Both the position numbers and the translations under genes were made by a program. A stretch of 64,000 nucleotides of DNA from Muricauda sp. SCSIO 65647 (GTDB taxonomy: Bacteria > Bacteroidota > Bacteroidia > Flavobacteriales > Flavobacteriaceae). The stretch is from assembly GCF_021534965.1 (NCBI RefSeq), contig NZ_CP091037.1, positions 3,603,501 through 3,667,500 on the forward strand, read 5' to 3'. Below are positions 19,918 through 28,860 of this stretch, in pieces; position 1 is the stretch's first letter, and every line of letters starts with the position of its first letter. The notes under the pieces are model-generated. The model saw nothing but the letters and a program-made list of their open reading frames with translations. It was not told where the DNA came from and did not search any database.

Positions 19918-22242
19918 CTAAGTCAGCACTTCGAGCTTGGCAAAGCGCAAGAGCAATTTTTTGACATTTCCCGTGTCAAACTGAATCTCGGCTTTTTTAT
20001 CGTTGCCTACCCCTTCGATTTTCAAGATCTTTCCCTTGCCAAAACGGGTATGGTTGACCAATGAGCCCTCCACCAAATTGGGATCGATGGTGACCGTATT
20101 GCCCACAGGCTTTGAAAGTTCGGGTTTTATTTTACGTAATCGTCGCAACTGGTTTTCATTGGGGCCCATTACTTTTGGGGGTGTACCATTTTTGGGTTTT
20201 GTCTGCCGTAGTTTGCTTTTGTCAACGTCACCAAAAATATCGGCATCTATCATTGATTTATAGCGATAACCATCATGTATCGGGGTAAGATTTTCGACAT
20301 ATTGCTCTTCAATTTCCTCTAAAAAGCGACTGGGCTCCGCATCGATAAGCTTCCCCCAACGATAGCGGTTTTGGGTATAGGTAAGGTACGCTTGCTTCTC
20401 GGCACGGGTAAGGGCAACATAGAACAATCTTCGCTCTTCTTCAAGTTCACTACGGGTGTTCATACTCATGGCCGAGGGAAACAGGTCTTCTTCCATCCCA
20501 ACAATATACACATATGGAAACTCCAGCCCCTTCGCCAAGTGTATCGTCATCAGGGCAACACGGTCATCATCGCCTATTTCTTTGTCCATATCGGTGGCAA
20601 GGGCCACATCTTCCAAAAACTCAGTCAAATCACCTTTGGCATCGACGATTTCTTTTTGCCCCTCGACAAAATCTTTGATACCGTTGAGCAACTCTTCAAT
20701 GTTTTCCATACGCCCGATACCTTCAGGGGTACCATCTTTTTTGAACTCCATCAACAGGCCTGACTTTTTGGCCACATGCTCAGCAAGAGTAAAGGCATCG
20801 GTCTCTTGGTTCATGATCTGAAAACTCTTGATCATCGTTACAAAATTCTGCAGCTTGGTCTTGGTTCCAGTGGTTATGTTGAGGGCCAACTTATCTAGAT
20901 TTTCGATTACTTCGAAGATAGAGCGGTCATAATGGTTGGCGGCGACGACCAATTTGTCGATCGTGGTCTGGCCGATACCCCTTGTGGGGAAGTTGATGAC
21001 CCTTTTGAGGGCTTCCTCATCTTTTGGGTTGATGACCAACCTGAGATAGGCCAACACATCTTTGATTTCCTTTCGTTGGTAAAAAGAAAGCCCCCCATAA
21101 ATGCGATAGGGAATATCCCGTTTCCGTAAGGCATCCTCGATTGCCCGTGACTGTGAATTGGTTCGATACAGCACGGCAAAATCACCATTCTGTAATTGTT
21201 GTTGCATTTTTTGCTCAAAGATCGAACTGGCCACATAACGACCTTCTTCGGCATCGGTGATACTTCGGTGTACTTTGATTTTGTTTCCCTCATCATTGGC
21301 CGTCCACACTACCTTCTGCAATTGGTTTTTGTTCTTCGCAATGATGGAGTTTGCGGCATTGACGATATTTTTGGTCGAGCGATAGTTCTGCTCTAAACGA
21401 TATACGCCGACATCGTCATAGTCACGTTGAAAATTCAGAATATTGCTGATGTTTGCGCCCCTGAACGAATAGATGCTCTGGGCATCATCGCCCACTACAC
21501 AGATATTTTGGTAACGATCGGCCAAAGCCCTGACAATCAGATATTGTGAATGGTTGGTGTCTTGGTACTCATCGACCAAAATATACTTGAACCGCTCTTG
21601 ATATTTCATCAACACCTCAGGGAAACGAGTCAGCAATTCGTTGGTGCGCAGCAAAAGATCATCAAAGTCCATTGCGCCGGCTTTAAAGCAACGATCTACA
21701 TAGTTTTGATAGATCTCTCCCAATCGTGGTCGCTTGGCCATTGCATCGGCCTCCATTAATTCGGGGTTTTGAAAATAGGCCTTCACGGTGATGAGACTGT
21801 TTTTATACGATGAAATACGGTGCTGTACCTGTTTGTACTTGTAAATATCTTTGTCCAATCCCATTTCCTTGATAATGGAAGCGATCAATCGTTGCGAATC
21901 TTGCGTATCATAAATGGTAAAATTACTGGGGAAACCCAGCTTGTCCCCATCATAGCGAAGTAAGCGGGCGAATATGGAATGAAAGGTGCCCATCCAAAGA
22001 TTCTTGGCCTCAGATTCCCCAACAATACCGGCAATACGCTTCTTCATCTCACGGGCCGCCTTATTGGTAAAGGTCAATGCCAAAATGTTGAACGGGTCTA
22101 CACCTTCTTGCATCAAATGGGCAATGCGATAGGTAAGCACACGGGTCTTGCCCGATCCAGCACCGGCAATTACCATCAGTGCACCTTCTTTATGGAGCAC
22201 GGGCGCCTTTTGGGCATCGTTCAGTTCATTTAAATAACTCAT
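19918..22242 (-). CDS. UvrD/PcrA/Rep-type ATP-dependent DNA helicase
   Basis: 774 residues from the ATG at 22242 (a TTG lies one codon upstream). Superfamily 1A helicase motifs are in order: Q motif LNDAQKAPV, Walker A AGAGSGKT (about 26-33), VDEYQDTNHSQY, GDDAQSIYSFRGA, RLEQNYRS and VALMTIHLAKGLEF. It translocates 3' to 5' in excision and mismatch repair and in removing stalled RNA polymerase. The last ~50 residues (GSLVNHTRFGKGKILKI...) are the Tudor-like tail known in PcrA/UvrD. Normal length. Confidence 0.95.
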   Translation of the reverse strand: MSYLNELNDAQKAPVLHKEGALMVIAGAGSGKTRVLTYRIAHLMQEGVDPFNILALTFTNKAAREMKKRIAGIVGESEAKNLWMGTFHSIFARLLRYDGDKLGFPSNFTIYDTQDSQRLIASIIKEMGLDKDIYKYKQVQHRISSYKNSLITVKAYFQNPELMEADAMAKRPRLGEIYQNYVDRCFKAGAMDFDDLLLRTNELLTRFPEVLMKYQERFKYILVDEYQDTNHSQYLIVRALADRYQNICVVGDDAQSIYSFRGANISNILNFQRDYDDVGVYRLEQNYRSTKNIVNAANSIIAKNKNQLQKVVWTANDEGNKIKVHRSITDAEEGRYVASSIFEQKMQQQLQNGDFAVLYRTNSQSRAIEDALRKRDIPYRIYGGLSFYQRKEIKDVLAYLRLVINPKDEEALKRVINFPTRGIGQTTIDKLVVAANHYDRSIFEVIENLDKLALNITTGTKTKLQNFVTMIKSFQIMNQETDAFTLAEHVAKKSGLLMEFKKDGTPEGIGRMENIEELLNGIKDFVEGQKEIVDAKGDLTEFLEDVALATDMDKEIGDDDRVALMTIHLAKGLEFPYVYIVGMEEDLFPSAMSMNTRSELEEERRLFYVALTRAEKQAYLTYTQNRYRWGKLIDAEPSRFLEEIEEQYVENLTPIHDGYRYKSMIDADIFGDVDKSKLRQTKPKNGTPPKVMGPNENQLRRLRKIKPELSKPVGNTVTIDPNLVEGSLVNHTRFGKGKILKIEGVGNDKKAEIQFDTGNVKKLLLRFAKLEVLT

Positions 22243-22364
22243 CAATTCGCTTAGCTCTGCAAATAAAGGTGAAATTAGCCAATCTTGGGGTTATCGAGAA
22301 ACCGTTTCCGCAATACTTTTGAACAGCCCGCCTTCTTCAAACCATTTTGAATATATTTAGGGGC

Positions 22365-22904
22365 ATGGAAAGAAATTTCATTTTCGTATTGTCATTTGTA
22401 TTCCCTATAGCCATAGCATTTGCCCAAGAAAAGAATCCTGGCCCCATTATCGCTGATTATGGTGCTGTTTGGGAGGTTCCCGATACCGATTACGAAACGA
22501 GGACCAATGGTGACCTTAAGGTGGTCTTCGATATCATGAACAGCCCCAATGGCCTTGGTGAACCAAACAAAAGTATCGAAACAGCGGCCCGTTTTTTGAA
22601 CATGCACGCCAAGAGCGGCATCAAACCTGGGCAGATGAAAGTTATTCTAGTGGTTCATAATAAGGCATCAAAAGATATTTTGACCAACGAAGGGTACCAA
22701 AAAAGGTTCGGTATGAACAATCCTAATGCTGAAATGATCCGGCAATTACTGGATGTCGGTGTTCAGTTTGTTTTTTGCGGTCAATCATCCCTATCACGAA
22801 ATATACCCATTGAGGAAACCATATCTGGCGTACAATTGGCCCTTTCGGCCATGACCGCGCTCATACAATCACAAAACGATGGTTACCGACTAATTAAATT
22901 TTAG
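22365..22904 (+). CDS. DsrE family protein with signal peptide
   Basis: About 179 residues from the ATG at 22365; an earlier TTG at 22347 is unlikely because the signal peptide MERNFIFVLSFVFPIAIAFA begins at the ATG. The rest has the DsrE/F-like alpha/beta fold: LKVVFDI, MKVILVVHNKAS, VQFVFCGQS with a conserved-position cysteine. DsrE-like proteins are sulfur-relay or unknown-function proteins; this exported version is common in Flavobacteriia and its role is not known. It ends 10 bp before the M20 hydrolase gene, so an operon is likely. Confidence 0.82.
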   Translation: MERNFIFVLSFVFPIAIAFAQEKNPGPIIADYGAVWEVPDTDYETRTNGDLKVVFDIMNSPNGLGEPNKSIETAARFLNMHAKSGIKPGQMKVILVVHNKASKDILTNEGYQKRFGMNNPNAEMIRQLLDVGVQFVFCGQSSLSRNIPIEETISGVQLALSAMTALIQSQNDGYRLIKF

Positions 22905-22914
22905 ATTATCAAAC

Positions 22915-24195
22915 ATGAAATCATTAAACACTTTACTGCTTTTGTTGTTATGCTTTTCGCTGTTTGCCCAAGGCCCAAATCTTGAAAAAGATTATGAGGC
23001 CATTGAGGGCAAGGTGATCGAATGGCGGCGTGACATCCATCAAAATCCCGAATTGAGCAATCGTGAATTCAAAACCGCTAAAAAAATTGCCGACCACTTA
23101 ATAGCGTTGGGCATTGAAGTTCAAACCGGGGTGGCCCATACCGGTGTGGTTGGGGTTTTAAAAGGTGACAAGCCCGGTAAGGTGGTAGCACTTCGTGCCG
23201 ATATTGATGCCCTACCGGTAACCGAGCGCAATGACCTATCGTTTAAATCAACCGTTACTTCAGAGTTTCTTGGAGAAAAAGTGGGTGTAATGCACGCTTG
23301 TGGCCATGACGCGCATACAGCTATTTTGATGGGCGTCGCCGAGATTTTGGCCAGCAACAAAGATAAAATCAACGGCACGGTCAAGTTTATCTTCCAGCCC
23401 GCGGAAGAAGGTCCGCCCCCAGGTGAAGAAGGCGGTGCCCTGCTCATGGTCAAAGAGGGCGTGTTGAAAAACCCTGATGTCGATGCCATCTTTGGGTTAC
23501 ATATCAATTCTCAGACACCCGTGGGTATGATTCGCTTTAAAATTGGGGGCACCCTGGCCGCAGCGCAAAGCTTTACGATCAAAGTCAAGGGAAAACAGAG
23601 CCATGGCTCACAACCTTGGGCCGGTGTTGACCCGATATTGATCAGCGCCAAGATCATCGATGGCCTACAGACCATCATCAGCCGAGAGGCGAACTTGACC
23701 AATGAAGCGGCCGTCATTACCGTAGGCAAGATTAAAAGTGGGGTGCGTTTTAACATCATTCCCGAATCCGCTGAAATGATCGGCACCATTAGAACGCTTG
23801 ATTATGGTATGAAAGACCATATCAACAAGCGTATGAAAGAAATGGTCGCCACCATTGCAAAGGCCTATGGAGGCGAAGCGACCTGTGAAATCAAAGATGC
23901 CACTGACATTACCTTTAACGATCCCAATTTGACCACTGAGATGTTGCCGACACTGAAAAGGGTTGCTGGCGATGAACGGGTAATCGCTCAAAAGGCCGTC
24001 ACCGGTGCTGAAGATTTCTCTTATTATCAACGGGAGGTACCCGGTTTCTTTTTCTTTTTGGGAGGAATGACCCCTGGCAACAAAACACCTTACCCACACC
24101 ATACCCCCGATTTTTTGATTGATGACAGTGGTTTGCTATTGGGTGTAAAGGCCATGACTGAACTGGCATTGGACTATCTCGGCCAAGCACCCTAA
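22915..24195 (+). CDS. M20 family amidohydrolase, exported
   Basis: 426 residues with a signal peptide (MKSLNTLLLLLLCFSLFAQG). The di-metal motifs of the hippurate/IAA-amino acid hydrolase branch are clear: VVALRADIDALP, MHACGHDAHTAILMG, FQPAEEGPPPGEEGG and GAEDFSYY. It would hydrolyse N-acyl amino acids in the periplasm. Residues about 210-320 form the dimerisation domain. It is preceded by the DsrE-like gene with a 10 bp gap. Confidence 0.92.
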   Translation: MKSLNTLLLLLLCFSLFAQGPNLEKDYEAIEGKVIEWRRDIHQNPELSNREFKTAKKIADHLIALGIEVQTGVAHTGVVGVLKGDKPGKVVALRADIDALPVTERNDLSFKSTVTSEFLGEKVGVMHACGHDAHTAILMGVAEILASNKDKINGTVKFIFQPAEEGPPPGEEGGALLMVKEGVLKNPDVDAIFGLHINSQTPVGMIRFKIGGTLAAAQSFTIKVKGKQSHGSQPWAGVDPILISAKIIDGLQTIISREANLTNEAAVITVGKIKSGVRFNIIPESAEMIGTIRTLDYGMKDHINKRMKEMVATIAKAYGGEATCEIKDATDITFNDPNLTTEMLPTLKRVAGDERVIAQKAVTGAEDFSYYQREVPGFFFFLGGMTPGNKTPYPHHTPDFLIDDSGLLLGVKAMTELALDYLGQAP

Positions 24196-24247
24196 AAAGA
24201 GGGGTGAAACCCAAAGTTGGCATACCAATTACCAATCGATTTAACAT

Positions 24248-24276
24248 TTGCCAAACCGAAATCATGATTACATTTG
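24248..24276 (+). promoter_or_regulatory. Bacteroidetes-type promoter of the degenerate OmpA gene
   Basis: TTG at 24248-24250 and a perfect TACATTTG at 24269-24276 are separated by 18 bp. Transcription would begin near 24283 and leave a leader of about 40 bases. Confidence 0.6.
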
Positions 24277-24322
24277 CACCTATAAAGAATATTTCACTTA
24301 ATGTTATAAAAGTCAGTGATTT

Positions 24323-25090
24323 ATGAGAAAAACTACTTTACTGATTCTTTTCCTCTGTCTAACAGCATTGGCCCATGGCCAACGAAAGAGCGAACTGCTC
24401 GAGCAGATCGATACGTTGAAATCTGAATTGCGAAGCGCAAAAGATTCTCTTGCAAAGCTACAACGTGTGGCTTCGGCAAATAAGGCTAAAGCAACCACCC
24501 TTGAGAGCCAGAACGCCGGGTTGCGTGATGCCAATGCCACCTTGCTCAAAAACCTTAACGGCTTTGCTGAAATATCAAATAAGAATACTGAGACCGTAAA
24601 TAAGGCATTGGCAAGTCTCAAGGAAAAAGAGCAGCAGCAAAAGTTTATCACCGATACCTTTTCCCAAAATGATTCCACTGCTATTGTATTGTTGACAAAG
24701 GGTAAACAAACATTGGGCAAAGATGCAAAATTGGGTGTCAGTAATGGGGCCATTGTCATTGCCAATAGTCTATCGTCATTATTCGGAAGCGATGTTGGGG
24801 TTTCGGTAGGCACTGATGCCGACGAATGGTTGACACGCGTGGCCCAACTTTTGAATGAGGCACCCGAACGGAATGTAATCATCGAGGGGCTTAACATCAC
24901 CGGTGAATTTGATCTTACCTTGCAACAGGTCGCTGCCGTTGCCGCTGCATTGATCAAAAATCACGGGGTGGCGCCAGAACGAATACGAACCTTGGTGAAA
25001 GATGGCAATTTTAAAGAAGGAATCAATATTCGGTTAGCGCCAAGCCATCGGGGATTTTATGACAAAGTGAAAGAAAACTTCAAAGGGTAG
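24323..25090 (+). CDS. OmpA-like exported protein with a degenerate peptidoglycan-binding domain
   Basis: 255 residues with a cleavable signal peptide ending near AHG and no lipobox. A coiled coil spans about 22-115 and is similar in texture to that of the OmpA lipoprotein at 18350-19222. The C-terminal part keeps the OmpA outline (NVIIEGLNITG ... GVAPERIRTL), but the HTD and SxxRA positions read LNIT and LQQVAA, so the residues that bind diaminopimelate are missing. It may be a non-binding partner or a structural relic. The function is unknown. Confidence 0.72.
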   Translation: MRKTTLLILFLCLTALAHGQRKSELLEQIDTLKSELRSAKDSLAKLQRVASANKAKATTLESQNAGLRDANATLLKNLNGFAEISNKNTETVNKALASLKEKEQQQKFITDTFSQNDSTAIVLLTKGKQTLGKDAKLGVSNGAIVIANSLSSLFGSDVGVSVGTDADEWLTRVAQLLNEAPERNVIIEGLNITGEFDLTLQQVAAVAAALIKNHGVAPERIRTLVKDGNFKEGINIRLAPSHRGFYDKVKENFKG

Positions 25091-25148
25091 GCCATACTTT
25101 TTGAAGAAATAGTGCGTTGTACAGACAACAAAACCAAACTGCCCAGAC

Positions 25149-25667
25149 ATGACAGGAGACGATATCCTACAACTTTTTGCCTTTTTATTACCAGCGGTTG
25201 TCACCGGCGCCGTTGCCTTTTACTTTTTTAGATTGCATACAAGAAATGAAGAAGGGCGCAGGCGCTTCTTGTTACAAAAAGATACCCAAAAACAGGCCTT
25301 GCCCATACGATTGCAGGCCTATGAGCGTATGGCCCTTTTCTTAGAGCGTATTTCCATTCCGAGTTTAGTGGTAAGAGTGGCCCCAAAATCAAAAAACAAG
25401 GCCGATTACGAAAATCTACTTATCAAACAGATAGAAACAGAATTTGACCATAATCTCTCACAACAAATATACATGAGTGATGAGTGCTGGAATATCATCA
25501 AGGCCGCTAAAAGTGCCACTATTCAGATCATACGTTCTGCCGGTATGAGTGAAAGTGATTCTTCTGATAAGCTTAGGGAAGATATTTTGAACGAAACCAT
25601 GGAAAAACAATCCCCATCGGCAACTGCCTTGGCTTTTGTTAAGAGAGAGATCTCTGAGTTGTGGTAA
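25149..25667 (+). CDS. Conserved Bacteroidota protein with one membrane helix (DUF7935-like)
   Basis: 172 residues. One hydrophobic helix at about 8-28, then a basic linker (RLHTRNEEGRRRFLLQK) and a helical cytoplasmic domain with LPIRLQAYERMALFLERI. This arrangement matches a widespread Bacteroidota family of unknown function. No catalytic motif is visible. It starts 58 bp after the degenerate OmpA gene. The following 169 bp (25668-25836) contain no gene that I can see. Confidence 0.7.
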   Translation: MTGDDILQLFAFLLPAVVTGAVAFYFFRLHTRNEEGRRRFLLQKDTQKQALPIRLQAYERMALFLERISIPSLVVRVAPKSKNKADYENLLIKQIETEFDHNLSQQIYMSDECWNIIKAAKSATIQIIRSAGMSESDSSDKLREDILNETMEKQSPSATALAFVKREISELW

Positions 25668-25836
25668 CTAGCTGTTGATGGTCGTTAGCCTATTGATTAC
25701 GCCAGTCCTTACCCCTAGACCACCCATTCTTCAGCTTAGGACTTAGCCAACAGGGTAGATTATCAAAACGAACCATGAACTTTTTTGTACACGCCATTCA
25801 ATACTAACGAATAACTATTGACTGCCAACTACTTCA

Positions 25837-26751
25837 TCACTCTTGCACATCGGGATCGATCGGCATACTCTCGACATTCTTGTTCTTGGCATAGAGATAC
25901 CCTTTTTTCCACCATAAGGTCATACGCTCTTTATTGAAAATCAATGAATTTGTGGTAAGAACCGTAGGTGTGTAGTAGAAATTGATGATGGCATCGTGTT
26001 GGCTGGCCACCAATTTTCCAATTCTTACATTTTGATTTTCAATACGATCTAGCATAAAGGAAAAAATGGTGGTAATCAACTCAAACGGATTCCGGGAAGG
26101 CATCCGGTTCAAATAATTTACCTCGGTATGTAGTACGACCACATCAACTTCTGTCGCTCCTCTTTTGATGGCCTCTTCGATGGGCACCAAACTGCCCAGT
26201 CCCCCATCGGCATATTCGCAACCATTTTTTCTGACCAAACTCATAAAAGGGGTATAATTCGATGAAATCCAGATCCAATCACAATACTCATCGTAGGTAC
26301 AATCATTTATCGACTTATATTCTACTTGGTTGAGCGATAGGTTAGAAACCGTAATCACCACATCTTTCGAACTGTTCTTTAGTGCATTGAATTCTTCGAT
26401 GGTGATACTACTTCGTATCAATTGCCGAAGACTCTCGCTTTCACCAAAGGTCTTATGGCCTTTCATAAAATTTTTGAGCACATTCCAATGGTTGATGGCG
26501 ATTAACTCTAGACCATGTTTTCGACGAATGATAAAGGGGCAGCTGCTGAAGATACTATCTTGATCTACCGAAGAATATATTTCCTTGATTTTATCAATTT
26601 TGTTAAGGGCCAAGTGAGAGATGAGCAAGCTTCCTGTCGAGGTGCCCACAAAAAGCTCGTAACCATGTTTGGCCTCTTCTATCAAAAATTGGGCTACCCC
26701 GCCCGCAAAGGCTCCTTTACTCCCTCCACCTGATATGACCAATGCCCTCAT
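25837..26751 (-). CDS. Patatin-like phospholipase
   Basis: 304 residues. The oxyanion motif is GGGSKGAF at 8-15, the nucleophile elbow is GTSTG at 36-40 (Ser38), and the catalytic aspartate is Asp182 in YADGGLGS. These form the Ser-Asp dyad of patatin lipid acyl hydrolases. No signal peptide, so probably cytoplasmic. Its ATG overlaps the stop of the M1 aminopeptidase gene (ATGA at 26748-26751), which suggests coupled translation. Confidence 0.92.
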   Translation of the reverse strand: MRALVISGGGSKGAFAGGVAQFLIEEAKHGYELFVGTSTGSLLISHLALNKIDKIKEIYSSVDQDSIFSSCPFIIRRKHGLELIAINHWNVLKNFMKGHKTFGESESLRQLIRSSITIEEFNALKNSSKDVVITVSNLSLNQVEYKSINDCTYDEYCDWIWISSNYTPFMSLVRKNGCEYADGGLGSLVPIEEAIKRGATEVDVVVLHTEVNYLNRMPSRNPFELITTIFSFMLDRIENQNVRIGKLVASQHDAIINFYYTPTVLTTNSLIFNKERMTLWWKKGYLYAKNKNVESMPIDPDVQE

Positions 26752-28814
26752 TTGTTGTTCAGTTTATCAAGTATTTTTTTGTTCTCTTTGGTTAGGGTTT
26801 CGTAAACAGTGTTCAATCGTTTCTCAAATAGCTCATCTGTCATCAATTCACGCAATAAATTTCTTGAGAACTTCTTGAATTGCCAAACATGATGGTCAGC
26901 GGCCTCGACCAGATTTGCAAGTGCTTCATTGTTCAATGCATTGATGTGGTTGAGATACTCGAAAGCCAACTGGCGTACCTCAAAATGATGATTGGGCGCA
27001 GTATAGCCGTTTAGTTCTTCGTAATAGCCTTTCTTTTTTTCAGGATGGATTTCAGGGGTCACCAAGGCCAAGGTCAACCATAAAAGACGAATGTTCTTAT
27101 TTGGAAGGCCCATCACATTGTTGGTTTGTGACAAAAAGTTCTCTCTTTCAGAAGGGAAACTGGTCCATAGTTTGAACAACGCCAATTCTTGGGTAACATA
27201 GCTTTCATCTTCAAGCAGGGAAGCAAACACTTCTTTCAATTCTTGCGGAACACTTTCAATAACCTGTGCCACGGCCTGTCTTGTTTTTAAGTCCTTTTCT
27301 TTTTGTAGGATGCTTTCCAATCCTTTTACCGGGGTCTTCAATCCGTAGGTCAATATGAGCTGTCTTTTGAGTGCAGCGGAAGTGGTACCGGAGTACCAAT
27401 CCATTTTTTTGATTGTCGCCCCATCGGCTTTCTTTAGTTCAAAATATTCTTTAATACTGTTGGCGTGCCGTACCAAATAGGCTTTGGTCGATTCCCACGG
27501 AAATTCCTCACCTTCTAACCACTCTTTCCGAAAACCAGTGAGGTCTTTACCACTTGCGGATTCGACTTCAGAAAGAAAATCGGCAATGGTCACATTTTTA
27601 AAGGCAAATTTTTCGAGATAGTTGCGAATTCCTTTTTTAAAGGCCTCTTCACCTGCTATTTCACGTAGCATGACCAAGGCCCATGCACCCTTTTCATAAA
27701 AGGTCAGACTGTTTGCATTCGGATTCGTCAGGGCTTCCCCATCGCCATTTTCTGAAAGTATGTTCAAGGTTTTAGCCGTGTCATATAATCGCCAATAATA
27801 ATGGTCATCGCCAAAAAGCTCTTTTTCGGTAAGATAGGCGTAATAGGTCGCAAAACCTTCATGTAACCAATGGTGCTCACCACTTTTTTCGGTGACCAAG
27901 TTACCAAACCATTGGTGGGCCAGCTCATGGGCATTGACATTCACGTAATTCTTATCGATAAAGGCCATGGAATCAATTACGTAAGTATTCGAGAAAATGG
28001 TGAGCGTCGTGTTTTCCATTCCCGCATAAAGAAAATCCTGTGCGGGCACCTGTTTATAGTTTTGCCATGGATAGGGTACTTCGATTTCCTCCTCCAAAAA
28101 GTCAAAAATCTCTTTCATATAGCGAAAGGTGGGCTCGACCTTTAGGCTGTCTTTGGGCTCATAATACAGTTCGATGGGCACACCAGAAGCAGACTTCAGG
28201 GTTTTCTTGTCAAAATCACCAATGGCAAAAGCCGCAAGATAACTGCTCATCGGTTTTTCCATGTTGAATCTCCACGCATTTAGCGAGTCTTTATCAACTA
28301 CTTCAAGAAGTTCCCCGTTAGCGATTGCATCATATTCTTTCGGTGCCATTATTTGAAAATCAAATTCAATTTTTTCGCTCATATCATCAAAACTGGGCAG
28401 CCAATGGCTGGTGTACTTACCTTGGCCTTGAGTCCATATTTGCTCGTTCCCATTAATTTGATCGTCCCAACCAAAAAAATAAACGGTCTGCTTGGGTTTC
28501 GAGGTAAACCATAGCGTCAATAGGTGTTCTCCCATGTTCTTGGGGGCCTGAAATGCAATTTGTTTTCCATTGTTGGAATAGGGAACTTCTTTACCGTTCA
28601 AGGCTACTTTTTGAAAACCCATATCAATGGCATCAAGAAAAATGGAATCTGTGTTTGCCGACATTTCAAATGCATAGGAAACACTCCCCTTAATCGATTT
28701 TTCAATGGTATCAGGAGTAATGGAGACATCACCAGAGACAAAATCCACTGCAGGGAAATCTTGTCCGAAAATCATTATGGGAACCAAAAAGAAAAGCAGG
28801 TAGAATTGTCTCAT
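26748..28814 (-). CDS. M1 family aminopeptidase, exported
   Basis: About 688 residues from the ATG at 28814, which begins a signal peptide (MRQFYLLFFLVPIMIFGQ); a longer frame to 28871 would overlap recG. The zinc site is HELAHQWFGN near residue 295, with the third ligand in WLHEGFATYY; GMENTT upstream is the GxMEN exopeptidase motif. It trims N-terminal residues from peptides in the periplasm. Contrast with the protein at 7467-10298, where this site is lost. It is divergent from recG with 46 bp between the starts. Confidence 0.94.
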   Translation of the reverse strand: MRQFYLLFFLVPIMIFGQDFPAVDFVSGDVSITPDTIEKSIKGSVSYAFEMSANTDSIFLDAIDMGFQKVALNGKEVPYSNNGKQIAFQAPKNMGEHLLTLWFTSKPKQTVYFFGWDDQINGNEQIWTQGQGKYTSHWLPSFDDMSEKIEFDFQIMAPKEYDAIANGELLEVVDKDSLNAWRFNMEKPMSSYLAAFAIGDFDKKTLKSASGVPIELYYEPKDSLKVEPTFRYMKEIFDFLEEEIEVPYPWQNYKQVPAQDFLYAGMENTTLTIFSNTYVIDSMAFIDKNYVNVNAHELAHQWFGNLVTEKSGEHHWLHEGFATYYAYLTEKELFGDDHYYWRLYDTAKTLNILSENGDGEALTNPNANSLTFYEKGAWALVMLREIAGEEAFKKGIRNYLEKFAFKNVTIADFLSEVESASGKDLTGFRKEWLEGEEFPWESTKAYLVRHANSIKEYFELKKADGATIKKMDWYSGTTSAALKRQLILTYGLKTPVKGLESILQKEKDLKTRQAVAQVIESVPQELKEVFASLLEDESYVTQELALFKLWTSFPSERENFLSQTNNVMGLPNKNIRLLWLTLALVTPEIHPEKKKGYYEELNGYTAPNHHFEVRQLAFEYLNHINALNNEALANLVEAADHHVWQFKKFSRNLLRELMTDELFEKRLNTVYETLTKENKKILDKLNNK

Positions 28815-28860
28815 AGCCTCGGAGCAGCAAAAGTCAATCCAAATTACATAAATTCGTGCG

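Noticed and set aside
24313-24957. Open frame of about 214 residues antisense to the degenerate OmpA gene
   Set aside because: The plus-strand frame has a signal peptide, coiled coil and a good promoter; the antisense frame has no motif.
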